Source of the DNA: Dactylosporangium siamense
GTDB taxonomy: Bacteria > Actinomycetota > Actinomycetes > Mycobacteriales > Micromonosporaceae
Length of the DNA: 64,000 nt
NCBI RefSeq assembly: GCF_016862795.1
Contig: NZ_BONQ01000076.1
Span: forward strand, 1 to 64,000
Direction of reading: 5' to 3'
The notes under the pieces are model-generated. The model saw only the letters and a program-made list of their open reading frames with translations. It ran no database searches and was not told the origin of the DNA. Below, in pieces: positions 18,606-26,655 of this stretch; the first letter of the stretch is position 1, and every line of letters starts with the position of its first letter. Made by a program: the position numbers and the translations under genes.

Positions 18606-19264
18606 GCGTCTGCTCCGTGGTCACTGGTCGTCTCGGGGGTGTCGCGCGTGAGCCGGGCCGCGTGCGCGAGGACCTCGTCGGTCACCGCCGGGAACCGGTA
18701 TCGCCTGGTCCGGATGTGCGCGAGGAAGGCGGGCTCCGGGGCCAGCGCGTACACGGCGGCATAGTGCGCGAGCGCCTCCGACCAGACCCACCGGCCGTCG
18801 GTGCGCACGTGCAGGGGCACCTGCGGCCGGTCGTTCGCGTAGCGGTCCGGTCCGAACCCGAACGCCGACACGACCAGGGGCGCCTCGCGCAGGTAGCGGG
18901 CGACGAGGTCCCGCTCGACGCCCGCCAGCCGTTCGTTGCCCGGCGCGGGGACGGCCGCGGCGAGGCGCATGCCGAGCTGACCCCGGCCCTGGGCGGCCAG
19001 GTCGCGGCGCTGCGCCTCGGCCAGGGCCTGCCAGCGCGCGGCGATCGTCTCGGCGAGCTCGGCCGGGATCTCGACCAGTTCGTCGTCGAGATCGCCGACG
19101 GTGGCCCGCTCGACCAGGTCGGTCGGGTGCCACCGGCCGTCGTCGCGCAGCGCCTCGTCCGTCGGATACACCGGCGTGTGCCGCCGGCGGATCAGGCTGC
19201 GCGGCCGCTCGACGGTGTCGTTCGGGGCCAGCCGGGCGTAGTAGGTCACGGCGTCCACGGTCAC
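18602..19264 (-). CDS. Array gene B: YYA-domain protein without zinc ribbon
   Basis: The 220-residue protein starts at GTG 19264, overlapping the TGA of gene C (GTGA). It begins VTYYARLAPND, then a basic RSLIRRRHT segment, DGRWHPTD, and a helix ELAETIAARWQALAEAQ. This order resembles the C-terminal domain of the giant protein (VTYYALREV, a W-containing strand, then VPILIDRATAEAVS). The second half (LVVSAFGFGPDRYAND to the end) is not assigned. It is the only array gene lacking the zinc-ribbon module. The shared domain hints at a physical or evolutionary tie with the giant protein, but the match is short and by eye. Confidence 0.65.
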   Translation of the reverse strand: MTVDAVTYYARLAPNDTVERPRSLIRRRHTPVYPTDEALRDDGRWHPTDLVERATVGDLDDELVEIPAELAETIAARWQALAEAQRRDLAAQGRGQLGMRLAAAVPAPGNERLAGVERDLVARYLREAPLVVSAFGFGPDRYANDRPQVPLHVRTDGRWVWSEALAHYAAVYALAPEPAFLAHIRTRRYRFPAVTDEVLAHAARLTRDTPETTSDHGADA

Positions 19265-20448
19265 GCCCCGTCCTCGTTCTCGTCGTTCTCGTAGCCCGGT
19301 TCCTCAGGTGGATCCGGGTGGCTCGCAAGGAACTCGGCGAGGCCGCGGGCGTGCCGGTCCAGCTCGGTCAGCAGCCATTCGCGCTCGAACCGGGACGGGT
19401 CGTCGAGGTACTGCGACAGACCCACCGGCGACCAGAACGCCCCGACCGGCACCCGCGCGCTGTGCGGCGGGATGAACTTGAGGACCTCGTCGATCGCCGC
19501 GACGGCACTGGCCAGCACCCCGAGCCGGGCCCAGTACCCGGCCGCCGGATCGCCGCCGGGGGGCGGCGCCGGGTCGGACCCGCCGGCCAGCGCGCCGTGC
19601 GCCTGCGCGAGCAGCAGCCACTGGCCGGGGTCGAGCAGCTGGGAGGGGCCGCTGTCCGGCGGCGCGTAGCCGTGGCCCGCCGGTTCGAACCGCCCGGCGT
19701 GCCGCGGCTCCTCGAACCAGAACGCCCGGCCGCGACCGCACTGGTCACACGGGGCCTGGTGCACGACCGTGACCCGTTCCTCGTGGAAGCGCATCTGGTA
19801 CCCGTCGGGCGTGAACAGCAGCGCGCCGCACACGCACGGGCTCGCCTGCATGAAGGCGGTCTCCTCGGCGAGGCTGCGCGCCCGCAGCGGCGGCCCGACC
19901 GGCTCCGCGACGTGCTCGCCGGATTCCTCCCGGTACCCCCGGCGCCTCGCGATCAGGCGGAGCCGGCGGAACCGGTCCGGCTCCCGCGCGACGATCTCGC
20001 GACCCAGCTCCGAACGGATCGCATCGGTCGGCACGTGCGTGGCGTCGGCCGGTCCCAGCAGCAGCACCTCGTCGATCGCGGCGGCGGCGCCGGCGAAATG
20101 GTGGGCGCGAAGCCGCGGGTCCTCGTCTTCCGACGCCTCCGCCACCAGCGCGTCCGCGACCGCCATCCACTCGCCGGCGTCGAGCAGTTCGGACGGCCTG
20201 GTGCCGTCCGACCAGCTGAACCCGGGCAGCACCAGGGCCTGCTCGGGCACCAGGAAGCGAAACGTCCGGGCCCGGCCGCAGCCGAAGCACGGGCCGCTGT
20301 GGATGCCCTGGTATCCGTCCTCGCCGGGGCCTTCCGCGTAGGACCACTGGAAGCCGGTCTCGCCGCACTCGCACGGGTGCAGTTCGATATAGGCCTCGGC
20401 CTCGGCCTGGGAGCGGCAGAACGGCGGACGCGTCGGCACGATCGTCAC
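19261..20448 (-). CDS. Array gene C: two-module zinc-ribbon protein
   Basis: The GTG start at 20448 overlaps the TGA of gene D (GTGA), which fixes it; longer open sequence upstream belongs to other genes. The 395-residue product contains two copies of the array module. Copy 1 has AEAYIELHPC, CEC...CFGC, PSELLDAGEWMAVAD and AAIDEVLLLGPADA. Copy 2 has CVC...CDQC, PSQLLDPGQWLLLAQ and AAIDEVLKFIPPHS. The C-terminal tail is acidic (DENED). Both copies keep four cysteines. There is no membrane segment. Gene D has exactly the same length and layout, pointing to duplication of a two-module gene, although the sequences have diverged. Confidence 0.75.
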   Translation of the reverse strand: MTIVPTRPPFCRSQAEAEAYIELHPCECGETGFQWSYAEGPGEDGYQGIHSGPCFGCGRARTFRFLVPEQALVLPGFSWSDGTRPSELLDAGEWMAVADALVAEASEDEDPRLRAHHFAGAAAAIDEVLLLGPADATHVPTDAIRSELGREIVAREPDRFRRLRLIARRRGYREESGEHVAEPVGPPLRARSLAEETAFMQASPCVCGALLFTPDGYQMRFHEERVTVVHQAPCDQCGRGRAFWFEEPRHAGRFEPAGHGYAPPDSGPSQLLDPGQWLLLAQAHGALAGGSDPAPPPGGDPAAGYWARLGVLASAVAAIDEVLKFIPPHSARVPVGAFWSPVGLSQYLDDPSRFEREWLLTELDRHARGLAEFLASHPDPPEEPGYENDENEDGA

Positions 20449-21632
20449 TCCTCGCCGTCCGGTGGCGGGTGGTCCGCCAGGAAGTTCTGCAACCGCCGGT
20501 CCCGCTCCGCGTGCACCGCTGCCAGCCGGTCCCGGCCGAAGATCTCCGGGTTGGTGCGGTGCAGGACCCGGCCGGTGGCGGAACGGAACGCCGTGGCCGG
20601 CACCCGGTCGGCGCCGGGCGGGATGAACGCGAGCGCCTCGTGCACCGCCGCGACGGCCGTGGCCAGCAGTTCCGTCATCCCGTCCCAGTTCTCGTCGGCG
20701 GACCACAGATCGGCCGGGGCCTCGGCGAGCAGCTGGTCGGCGGCGCCGGCGCAGTGGTTCGCGTACAGCCAGAACTGGGCCGGGTCGAGCACCTCCGACG
20801 GGCCGTCGCCGGGGTAGCCGTACCCGGCCTCCAGCGGGTCGGGCGCGCGCCTGGAGTCCGCGTCCGCCGGGACGCTGAACGAGAAGTACCGGGGGCTGTC
20901 GCACCGGTCGCAGTCGCCGCTGTACGTGAGCGTGGCGCGGGTCTCGCCGGGCGGCGCCGGCACCCACAGGGCCTTGCGGTCGAACTCGATCTGCCCGCAA
21001 CCGCACCGGTGCAGCTCGGCGAAGAGGCTCGCCTCGTTGACGCTGCGCGCCCGCAGCGGCCATCCGGCCCAGTCGTGCGGCTGGACGTCGCCGCCCAGGC
21101 TGGCGTAGACGTCTCGGGCGTGCTCCAGTTGATCCCGCCGGAACCGGGCCGGGTCGGCCGCGTACAGCCGCCGGCCCACCTCGGCGCGCACGGCCCCGGC
21201 CGGCAGCGCGTCGGCGCCCTCCGGCAGCGACAGCAGGATCTCCTCGATGGCGCCGGCCGCCAGCCCCAGATCCACCCGCCGGTAGCACTGCTGCTCCTCG
21301 TCGAGCTCGAGGACGTCGTCGTCGGCGGTGACACCGAGGTCGTCGGCGATGGACAGCCACTCGCCCGGGTCGATCAGCTCCGACGGCTCGGTGCGGGTCG
21401 ACCAGGCACCGGGGGCCAGCCGCGGGATCTCCTCGCTGATCCGGAACACGAACTGCCGGCGGGTGCCGCAGTTGCGGCACTCGCCGGTGTACTGGCTGAT
21501 CCAGACGCCGTCGACCTGGCGCACCTCGCGCTCCGGATCGAAGTCCACCGAACCGCAGCCGCACGGGTGGATGTACATGTAGATGGACGACTCGCGGTCC
21601 GAGCGGGACCACGGCGCGTCGCCGCTCCTCAC
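20445..21632 (-). CDS. Array gene D: two-module zinc-ribbon protein
   Basis: The start is GTG 21632, overlapping the TGA of gene E (GTGA). Of 395 residues, module 1 has SSIYMYIHPCGCG, CRNC, PSELIDPGEWLSIAD and IEEILLSLPEGAD. Module 2 has ASLFAELHRCGCG, CDRC, PSEVLDPAQFWLYAN and VHEALAFIPPGAD, and ends in an Arg-rich helix with NFLADHPP. The module order and length match gene C. No signal peptide is present. The tight overlaps with genes C and E indicate one mRNA. Function unknown; the ribbons could bind protein partners or nucleic acid. Confidence 0.75.
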   Translation of the reverse strand: MRSGDAPWSRSDRESSIYMYIHPCGCGSVDFDPEREVRQVDGVWISQYTGECRNCGTRRQFVFRISEEIPRLAPGAWSTRTEPSELIDPGEWLSIADDLGVTADDDVLELDEEQQCYRRVDLGLAAGAIEEILLSLPEGADALPAGAVRAEVGRRLYAADPARFRRDQLEHARDVYASLGGDVQPHDWAGWPLRARSVNEASLFAELHRCGCGQIEFDRKALWVPAPPGETRATLTYSGDCDRCDSPRYFSFSVPADADSRRAPDPLEAGYGYPGDGPSEVLDPAQFWLYANHCAGAADQLLAEAPADLWSADENWDGMTELLATAVAAVHEALAFIPPGADRVPATAFRSATGRVLHRTNPEIFGRDRLAAVHAERDRRLQNFLADHPPPDGEE

Positions 21633-22420
21633 GACGGTGAGCCGTCGGTCCGGCCGGACCGCTCGGCGGCCGCCTCGTACTGCGCCAACGTCGCCTCCAG
21701 CGCGCCACGGTTGAACAGGTGCGGGTGCCGCCGCAGCATCCTCAGGCCGACAGGGGTCCAGAACAACCGCACCGGGAGCCGGTCCGTGCCTGGCGGCAGG
21801 AACCGCAGCGCCTCCCTGACCGCCTCGGCGGCCCGCCGGTGCTGCCCCGATCCAGCCAGCTGGTTGGCGATGGCCAGCCAGCCGCCGGGATCGATGATGT
21901 TGGACGGCTGGGTCGCGCCGTCCGACGCGGGCAGCAGATGGAGCTCGACGTCGTGGTGCCGGACCACCTGGTGGCCGTCGACCTCGGCCTCGACCGCGTC
22001 CTCCACCGGGTCGCCAGCCCGGCCCTGGAACGCCGCCTGCAGGCGGAGATAGGTGTCCGCCTCGGCGCGGGACCGCGCCCACAGCAGCTCGTCCTCGCCG
22101 AGCGGCGGGGCGGTCAACCAGGACACGTCGTCGTGGCCCAGCCCGGTCTCGAAGAGCAGCTCGGTCAGCACGTCCAGCGGGCGGCGGCCCGCGTACTGGT
22201 ACAGCTCGGTGCCGGGATACCGCTCGTCCCCGATCAGCCGGGAGAAGCCGATGACCGTGCCGTCGGCCAGCTGCCCGAACGCGAACCACACGGGCCCGAG
22301 GCCGCCGTCGACCTCCAGGAACTTCAGCCCGAGCCGCTCCTGCAGCTCCGGCGGCTCCAGGGTGAGCTTCGCCAACGGCGTGCTGTCGCCCTCCACGGCA
22401 TGGAACTCCATGGCCTGCAC
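21629..22420 (-). CDS. Array gene E: module protein with FGQLADG N-terminal domain and lost cysteines
   Basis: GTG 22420 lies 6-7 bases after GAGGAGGAGG and gives MQAMEFH, matching the starts of genes F and G. Of 263 residues, the first ~115 form a domain shared only with F and G (ELQERLGLKFLEV, WFAFGQLADGTVIGFSRLI, LTELLFETGL). The second part is the array module, with entry motif AEADTYLRLQA, then PSNIIDPGGWLAIAN, EALRFLPPGTD and FWTPVGLRMLRR. The four zinc-binding cysteines seen in the other array genes are absent, so this copy should not bind zinc in that way. It lies 47 bp after gene F and overlaps gene D. Confidence 0.7.
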   Translation of the reverse strand: MQAMEFHAVEGDSTPLAKLTLEPPELQERLGLKFLEVDGGLGPVWFAFGQLADGTVIGFSRLIGDERYPGTELYQYAGRRPLDVLTELLFETGLGHDDVSWLTAPPLGEDELLWARSRAEADTYLRLQAAFQGRAGDPVEDAVEAEVDGHQVVRHHDVELHLLPASDGATQPSNIIDPGGWLAIANQLAGSGQHRRAAEAVREALRFLPPGTDRLPVRLFWTPVGLRMLRRHPHLFNRGALEATLAQYEAAAERSGRTDGSPS

Positions 22421-22467
22421 TCGTCGACCTCCTCCTCAAAGACCTCGGACCCGCTCGTCGCCGCGAC

Positions 22468-23385
22468 TCACTGCGGACGCGGTGGCGGCGGGCCGTAGAT
22501 CCGTTTGAACTCCGCGATCGTGGTCTCGTACTCCGCTGCCTTCGCGGTCAGCTCGGCGCGGTTGAACGCGTGCGGGTTGCGCCGCAGCATCCACTGGCCG
22601 AGCGGGGTCCAGAACGCGCGCACCGGCAGCTCGTCCAGGTCCGGCGGCAGGAACCGCAGCGCCTCCCCGGGCGCCCCGACCAGCTGCAGCAGCAGGTCGT
22701 ACACCGACCAGTACTCCCGCGCGTCGATCGTCCTGGGACCGAAACCCTGCAGCAGCCGGCCGGCCTCGGCCTCCCACTCGCTGGCCAGGTACATCCACCC
22801 GCCCGGGTCGATGATGCCCGACGGCGGGTCGTCCGGGTGCGAGTAGACCCCGACGCCGCCCGGCACCGCAGGGCCGGTCCGCGGCCGGATGTGGACCACG
22901 ACGTCGCGATGGCGCACCGACCAGACGTCCTGGTCGTCCCTGACGATGTCGAGCTCGCGCGGCGCGATCGGGGTGCGGTCGCCGGGCGCCCGGTGCAGCA
23001 GGATGTAGGCGTACGCCTCCGGGTGCGTCCGGGCCCAGATCCGGTCGTCGTCCTCCGCCGATGCCCGCCAGGACACCTCGTCGTGGCTGAGGTCCGTCTC
23101 GAAGAGCAGCTCGCTCAGCACGTCCCGCGCGGGGCGATCCGTGAACTGGCTCACCTCGGTGCCGGGGTTCGGGTCGCTGATCAGCCGGTTGAAGCCGAGG
23201 ATCGTGCCGTCGGCCAGCTGCCCGAACGCGAACCACACGGGGCCGAGGGCGCTCTCGGCCTCCACGAACGCGAGCCCGGTCCGCGCCTGCAACTCCTGCG
23301 GCTCCAGGGCGAGCTTCGCCACCGCCCCACTGTGGCCCCCTTGCGCCAGCTGCGCCCTCGCGGCGTGGAAGTCCATGGGTTGCAC
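22468..23385 (-). CDS. Array gene F: paralogue of genes E and G
   Basis: GTG 23385 follows GAGGAGGGG and yields MQPMDFH. The 305-residue product has the N-terminal domain with GPVWFAFGQLADGTILGFNR and VLSELLFETDLSHDEVSW, then the array module with EAYAYILLHR, SGIIDPGGWMYLAS, EALRFLPPDLDELPVRAFWT and MLRRNPHAFNRAEL. Cysteines of the ribbon are missing. It ends in a Pro-rich tail. Gaps of 70 bp to G and 47 bp to E leave room for its own ribosome site but no clear terminator. Most similar by eye to gene G, so F and G look like the youngest duplication. Confidence 0.7.
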   Translation of the reverse strand: MQPMDFHAARAQLAQGGHSGAVAKLALEPQELQARTGLAFVEAESALGPVWFAFGQLADGTILGFNRLISDPNPGTEVSQFTDRPARDVLSELLFETDLSHDEVSWRASAEDDDRIWARTHPEAYAYILLHRAPGDRTPIAPRELDIVRDDQDVWSVRHRDVVVHIRPRTGPAVPGGVGVYSHPDDPPSGIIDPGGWMYLASEWEAEAGRLLQGFGPRTIDAREYWSVYDLLLQLVGAPGEALRFLPPDLDELPVRAFWTPLGQWMLRRNPHAFNRAELTAKAAEYETTIAEFKRIYGPPPPRPQ

Positions 23386-23455
23386 TTGGTTGACCCCTCC
23401 TCAGGAGATCTCGGACGCCGCGTGGCCGGACCTTGCCGGCGGGCAGCCATGGGCT

Positions 23456-24358
23456 TCACTTCGGTGGCGGGCCGTAGATCCGCAGAAACTCCGGGAACGC
23501 CGTCCGGTATTCCGTTGACTTCGCCGACAGCACGGCACGGTTGAACGCGTGCGGGTTGCGCCGCCGCATCCACAGGCCGATCGGGGTCCAGAACATGCGC
23601 ACCGGCATTTCGTCCACGTCCGGCGGCAGGAACCGCAATGCCTCGTCGGCAGTGTTCTCCAGCTGCAGCAGCGGGTAATACACCGCCCAGTACTCGTCCA
23701 CGCTGATGATCCGGGGGCCGTAGGCCTGGAGCAGTTCGTTGGCCGAGGCCTCCCATTGGGTGGCAAGGAACATCCACCCCCCGGGGTCGATGATGCCCGA
23801 CGGCGGATCGTCCGGCTCCGAATAGGACCCAGTCCCGATCGAGGTTAGGGGGAACGGCCGCGCCCGGAGGTGAATGATGAAATCCAGGAACTGCACCGAC
23901 CGTACATCCGGATCCTCGCGATCCCTGACGATGGTCAGGTTCTGCGTCAAATCCGGGTGTGGATCTCCGGGCTGCCTGTGCAGCAGGAAATAGGCGTACG
24001 CCTCCGCGTTGGTCCTCGCCCAGAGCCGGCCGTCATCCGCGTCGTCCGAAGGCGCCCGCCAGGACACCTCGTCGTGGCTCAGCCCGGTTTCGAAGAGCAA
24101 TTCGGTCAGCACGTCCCGAGGGGCGCGGCGCGCGTACTGGCTCACGTCGACGCCGGGGCGCCGGTGACCGATCAGCCGCGAAAAGCCCAGAACGGTGCCG
24201 TCCGACAACTGGCCGTATGCGAGGAGCTCATCGCCGAGGTTGCCGGGGACCTCCGTGAACCGCAGCCCGAGCCGGGTCTGCACCTCCGCCGGCTCCAAGG
24301 CCAGCGTCGCGACCGGCCACGGGGCGACCACCGCTTGATGGAGCTCCATGGGCTTCAC
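23456..24358 (-). CDS. Array gene G: paralogue of genes E and F
   Basis: GTG 24358 with GGGAGG just upstream gives MKPMELH, aligned with MQPMDFH and MQAMEFH of genes F and E; this decides the start over a longer open frame. Of 300 residues, the first domain reads LLAYGQLSDGTVLGFSRLI and VLTELLFETGLSHDEVSW. The module part has EAYAYFLLHRQPGD, SGIIDPGGWMFLAT, EALRFLPPDVDEMPVRMFWT and MRRRNPHAFNRAVL. Ribbon cysteines are absent. It begins 10 bp after gene H. No signal peptide or membrane helix is visible. Confidence 0.7.
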   Translation of the reverse strand: MKPMELHQAVVAPWPVATLALEPAEVQTRLGLRFTEVPGNLGDELLAYGQLSDGTVLGFSRLIGHRRPGVDVSQYARRAPRDVLTELLFETGLSHDEVSWRAPSDDADDGRLWARTNAEAYAYFLLHRQPGDPHPDLTQNLTIVRDREDPDVRSVQFLDFIIHLRARPFPLTSIGTGSYSEPDDPPSGIIDPGGWMFLATQWEASANELLQAYGPRIISVDEYWAVYYPLLQLENTADEALRFLPPDVDEMPVRMFWTPIGLWMRRRNPHAFNRAVLSAKSTEYRTAFPEFLRIYGPPPK

Positions 24359-24368
24359 GGAACCTCCC

Positions 24369-24929
24369 TCAGGCGATCTGGTACGCGGTGAGCACCTCGC
24401 GGTACGACGCGGTGACCGCATCGATCCGCCGCCGCCGGAACTGCGTGGGGTCGGCGCCGTACAGCGCCCTGCCGGCTTCGGAGGTGAACGCCGCGGCGGG
24501 CACCGCGTCGGCGCCGGCCGGCACGAACTTGCCCACCTCGTCCATCGCGGCGACCGCCACGGCGATCGCCTCCCGCGCGTCGGCGACCTGATCGGGCGGG
24601 CACAGCGCCGGGCTGGCAGGGACCAGCGCGGCGGCCTCCCTCGCCAGACTCAGGAACTGCCCGGGGTCGATGAGCCGGGACGGCTCCGGCCCGCCGAGCG
24701 CCGGCGGTGGCGGCTCCTGCCCGATGAGCACGAACTCGAACTCCCGAGCGGTCCCACAATCAGGGCAGCTCCCCTGATACACCGAGACCAGGTCTTCCCC
24801 GCGCACCTGCGTCGAGTGGCTGTCCCACTCGAAGCCGTCGATCCCGCAGCCTGGGCAGGCCTGCAGATCCATATACAGGTGACTCTCTTCGGTCGATCGC
24901 GAGAGCAGCACGAGGCCACGGTACGTCAC
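24369..24929 (-). CDS. Array gene H: single zinc-ribbon module protein, first gene of the series
   Basis: The 186-residue product starts at GTG 24929. It carries one module: EESHLYMDLQACPGC, CPDC, PSRLIDPGQFLSLAR, VAAMDEVGKFVPAGAD and a closing RRRRIDAV helix. Length and layout equal gene A, so the array is bounded by two single-module genes. The only upstream space is 71 bp, shared with the divergent TPR gene, so the promoter for the whole leftward series may lie there. I see no convincing -35/-10 pair in it. Confidence 0.75.
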   Translation of the reverse strand: MTYRGLVLLSRSTEESHLYMDLQACPGCGIDGFEWDSHSTQVRGEDLVSVYQGSCPDCGTAREFEFVLIGQEPPPPALGGPEPSRLIDPGQFLSLAREAAALVPASPALCPPDQVADAREAIAVAVAAMDEVGKFVPAGADAVPAAAFTSEAGRALYGADPTQFRRRRIDAVTASYREVLTAYQIA

Positions 24930-25000
24930 CCGCGCCCCTCACACGGCCCCCGGCCCGGACCGGGCCTGCGCCGGCCTCCTGGTCGTGGGAGGCTGGGACG

Positions 25001-25642
25001 ATGCCGGGGCTCGAACAGTTTCACGTCCTCTACGAGCGCGCGGTGTACGCCGGTGACGCCGAGGCGCTCGCCAGGGCCGAGTGCGAACTCGACGCGCTGG
25101 AGGCGGCCACCGCGCTGGCCCGCGGACAGGTCCTGCACCGGCGGTTCCTGCACGAACGGGCCAGGCCGGACGCGACGCCGGTCGAGGATCCGGCCGAGCT
25201 GCCACTGTTCGAGCGCGCGCTGGCGCTGTTCCGGGCATCAGGCGACGCGCGTGGCGAGGCCGAGGCGGTGTTCTGGATCGGTTGCCTGCACCAGGTCGTC
25301 CGACGCGACAACGAAACCGCGGTCCCCCTGCTCGAACGGGCCGCCCTGACCGGCGACCCGTCGACCCGCTCCGAGGCGCTGCGGCACCTGGGCACCGCGG
25401 CGTTCGCGGCCGGCCGCCTCGACAAGGCTCGCGAGCACCTGGAGGAGTCGTCCCGGCTGCGCCGGGCGTCCGGAGAGCTGCCGGGGGTGGCGGCGAACCT
25501 GGTCGGGCTGGCCTACGTGGCCGCGGCCCAGGACCGCCGCGCGGACGCGGTCGCCGCGCTCGACGAGGCGCACGAGATCGCCCAGCAGCACGACGCCCAC
25601 GCCGTGCTCCACGACATCGCGGAGGCCCGGGCAGCGCTCTGA
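25001..25642 (+). CDS. Tetratricopeptide repeat protein
   Basis: ATG 25001 follows GGGAGG. The 213-residue protein is Ala/Leu/Arg-rich and fully helical by composition, with TPR-like pairs: LPLFERALALFRASGDARGE, AVPLLERAALTGDPSTRSEA, GRLDKAREHLEESSRLR and ADAVAALDEAHEIAQQ. It has no signal peptide. TPR proteins act as interaction scaffolds. It diverges from the ESX array and shares its promoter space, so it could belong to the same regulon; no partner is evident from sequence. Confidence 0.75.
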   Translation: MPGLEQFHVLYERAVYAGDAEALARAECELDALEAATALARGQVLHRRFLHERARPDATPVEDPAELPLFERALALFRASGDARGEAEAVFWIGCLHQVVRRDNETAVPLLERAALTGDPSTRSEALRHLGTAAFAAGRLDKAREHLEESSRLRRASGELPGVAANLVGLAYVAAAQDRRADAVAALDEAHEIAQQHDAHAVLHDIAEARAAL

Positions 25643-25860
25643 CCGTCCCCGCGGTGGCACCCTCAGGGGGTCGGCGAGGACGGGGTGCGGATGAGGGTGG
25701 CGGGTGCCGGTGTAGGGGGCCTGGTGCGCAGCACGGCGGCGATGAGCGCGACGACCGGCACGTCGCGGTCACCGAGCCAGACCGAGCCGATGCGCGACGC
25801 CCCGCCGTCGCGGTTGTTCGGCGGGGCGAAGGCGGGCGGCCCGAGCTGACAACGCAGAGA
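25643..25860 (-). other. Short coding-like scrap without a start
   Basis: On the minus strand, 25860-25663 reads as a continuous stretch with protein-like content (RIGSVWLGDRDVPVVALIAA) directly after the stop of the small Cys-rich gene and in the same frame, ending at TGA 25665-25663. No start codon of its own is evident. It may be a gene remnant or chance; I see no other feature here. Confidence 0.25.
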
Positions 25861-26019
25861 TCAGCCCTCAGTTCTACGGTGTAGCGGGCATTTCGGGTCT
25901 GGTCGGTCGAGTTCGTGCCAGGTTTCCTCGACGCAGCTGCCATCGAGCAAGTCGACGCGCGCGGTGCAGCGATTCCAATGGCATATGCATCCGGCTCCAA
26001 GAGCCTTTTCGTATTCCAT
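25861..26019 (-). CDS. Small cysteine-containing protein
   Basis: ATG 26019 is preceded by a weak GAGAG. The 52-residue product reads MEYEKALGAGCICHWNRC, then a Val/Asp stretch with one Cys, then CPLHRRTEG. Four cysteines in C-x-C, C and C spacing plus histidines could bind a metal. Longer upstream open sequence lacks a better start. No family is recognised and the neighbourhood is decayed, so it may be non-functional. Confidence 0.4.
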   Translation of the reverse strand: MEYEKALGAGCICHWNRCTARVDLLDGSCVEETWHELDRPDPKCPLHRRTEG

Positions 26020-26222
26020 GAACGGATTCTCTCGCGGCGCCAACAAGATGGAGCGCCTCAAGACCAGGCTCACACGCGGGTCACATTCTCGGCATTGGTA
26101 TCGCCCAGCGCCTCTACCCAACGTCCTGAACGGGTGACCGCCGCCCTTACCCTCGCCCCCCGGCCAGGGCTCCTACTCCATGCCGGCCGGACCGGGAGTT
26201 GGTTCAGGGTCAGCATGCCGCT
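26020..26222. other. Non-coding stretch
   Basis: No gene, hairpin or repeat that I can support is seen here. The base composition is less extreme than in neighbouring genes, consistent with acquired and decaying DNA. Confidence 0.4.
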
Positions 26223-26345
26223 GCCGAAATCAACCAACTCGAACAATGCGGCGTGCGATTCGCCTCCGCCACGAACCGCTTCGGCCGCATGATGCGGCAA
26301 CTCCTCGCCGAATTCGCACGCAGCATCATCATCGACAGGGATGCA
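26223..26345 (+). pseudogene. Fragment of a serine recombinase catalytic domain
   Basis: Read from 26223 in frame, the peptide includes GVRFASATNRFGRMMRQLLA followed by EFARSIIIDR. It resembles the segment of large and small serine recombinases that normally reads V-x-F-x-S-x-T-E ... G-R-M-x-x-x-L-x-x-F-A-E-x-E-R. The usual central D-T-x-T-P is missing and there is no N-terminus or catalytic Ser, so only a scrap remains. It marks former mobile DNA close to the tRNA-associated element. Confidence 0.5.
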
Positions 26346-26362
26346 ACTGATAGATCACGCCG

Positions 26363-26653
26363 ATGATCCGTGCCAGCACCATCGCCTCCCATCAGCATGG
26401 GAATGCTGCGGTCCGTACGCATCGATGGGGACCGGTAGATTGTCGAGTGGGTATCGACGCACGGGGGGTCGCATGGTCGCGCACGTCGTGTCGCACGCTC
26501 GTGCACGAGCTCTACCACCTGCACGACATCCAGGCCGGCAAGCCGTTCCCGAGGACCGATGCCGAGCTGGACCTGTAGGAAGATCGCGCCTCCGCCCACG
26601 AGCGGCAGTGGTGGGACAAGCAGCCGATCCGGCCCGAGCCGAGGGGACGGTAA
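26363..26653 (+). pseudogene. Interrupted metallopeptidase-like C-terminus (HELYH)
   Basis: The frame reads TLVHELYHLHDIQAGKPFPR, which includes an HExxH zinc motif, then reaches TAG at 26576-26578 and continues with clearly coding-like EDRASAHERQWWDKQP to a TAA at 26651-26653. The second stop is 2 nt before the ATG of the next gene, the spacing expected of a toxin-immunity or operon pair. A single nonsense change therefore seems to have broken a gene whose N-terminal part is gone or out of frame. The original function might be a metallopeptidase toxin domain; this is inference. Confidence 0.5.
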
Positions 26654-26655
26654 CC

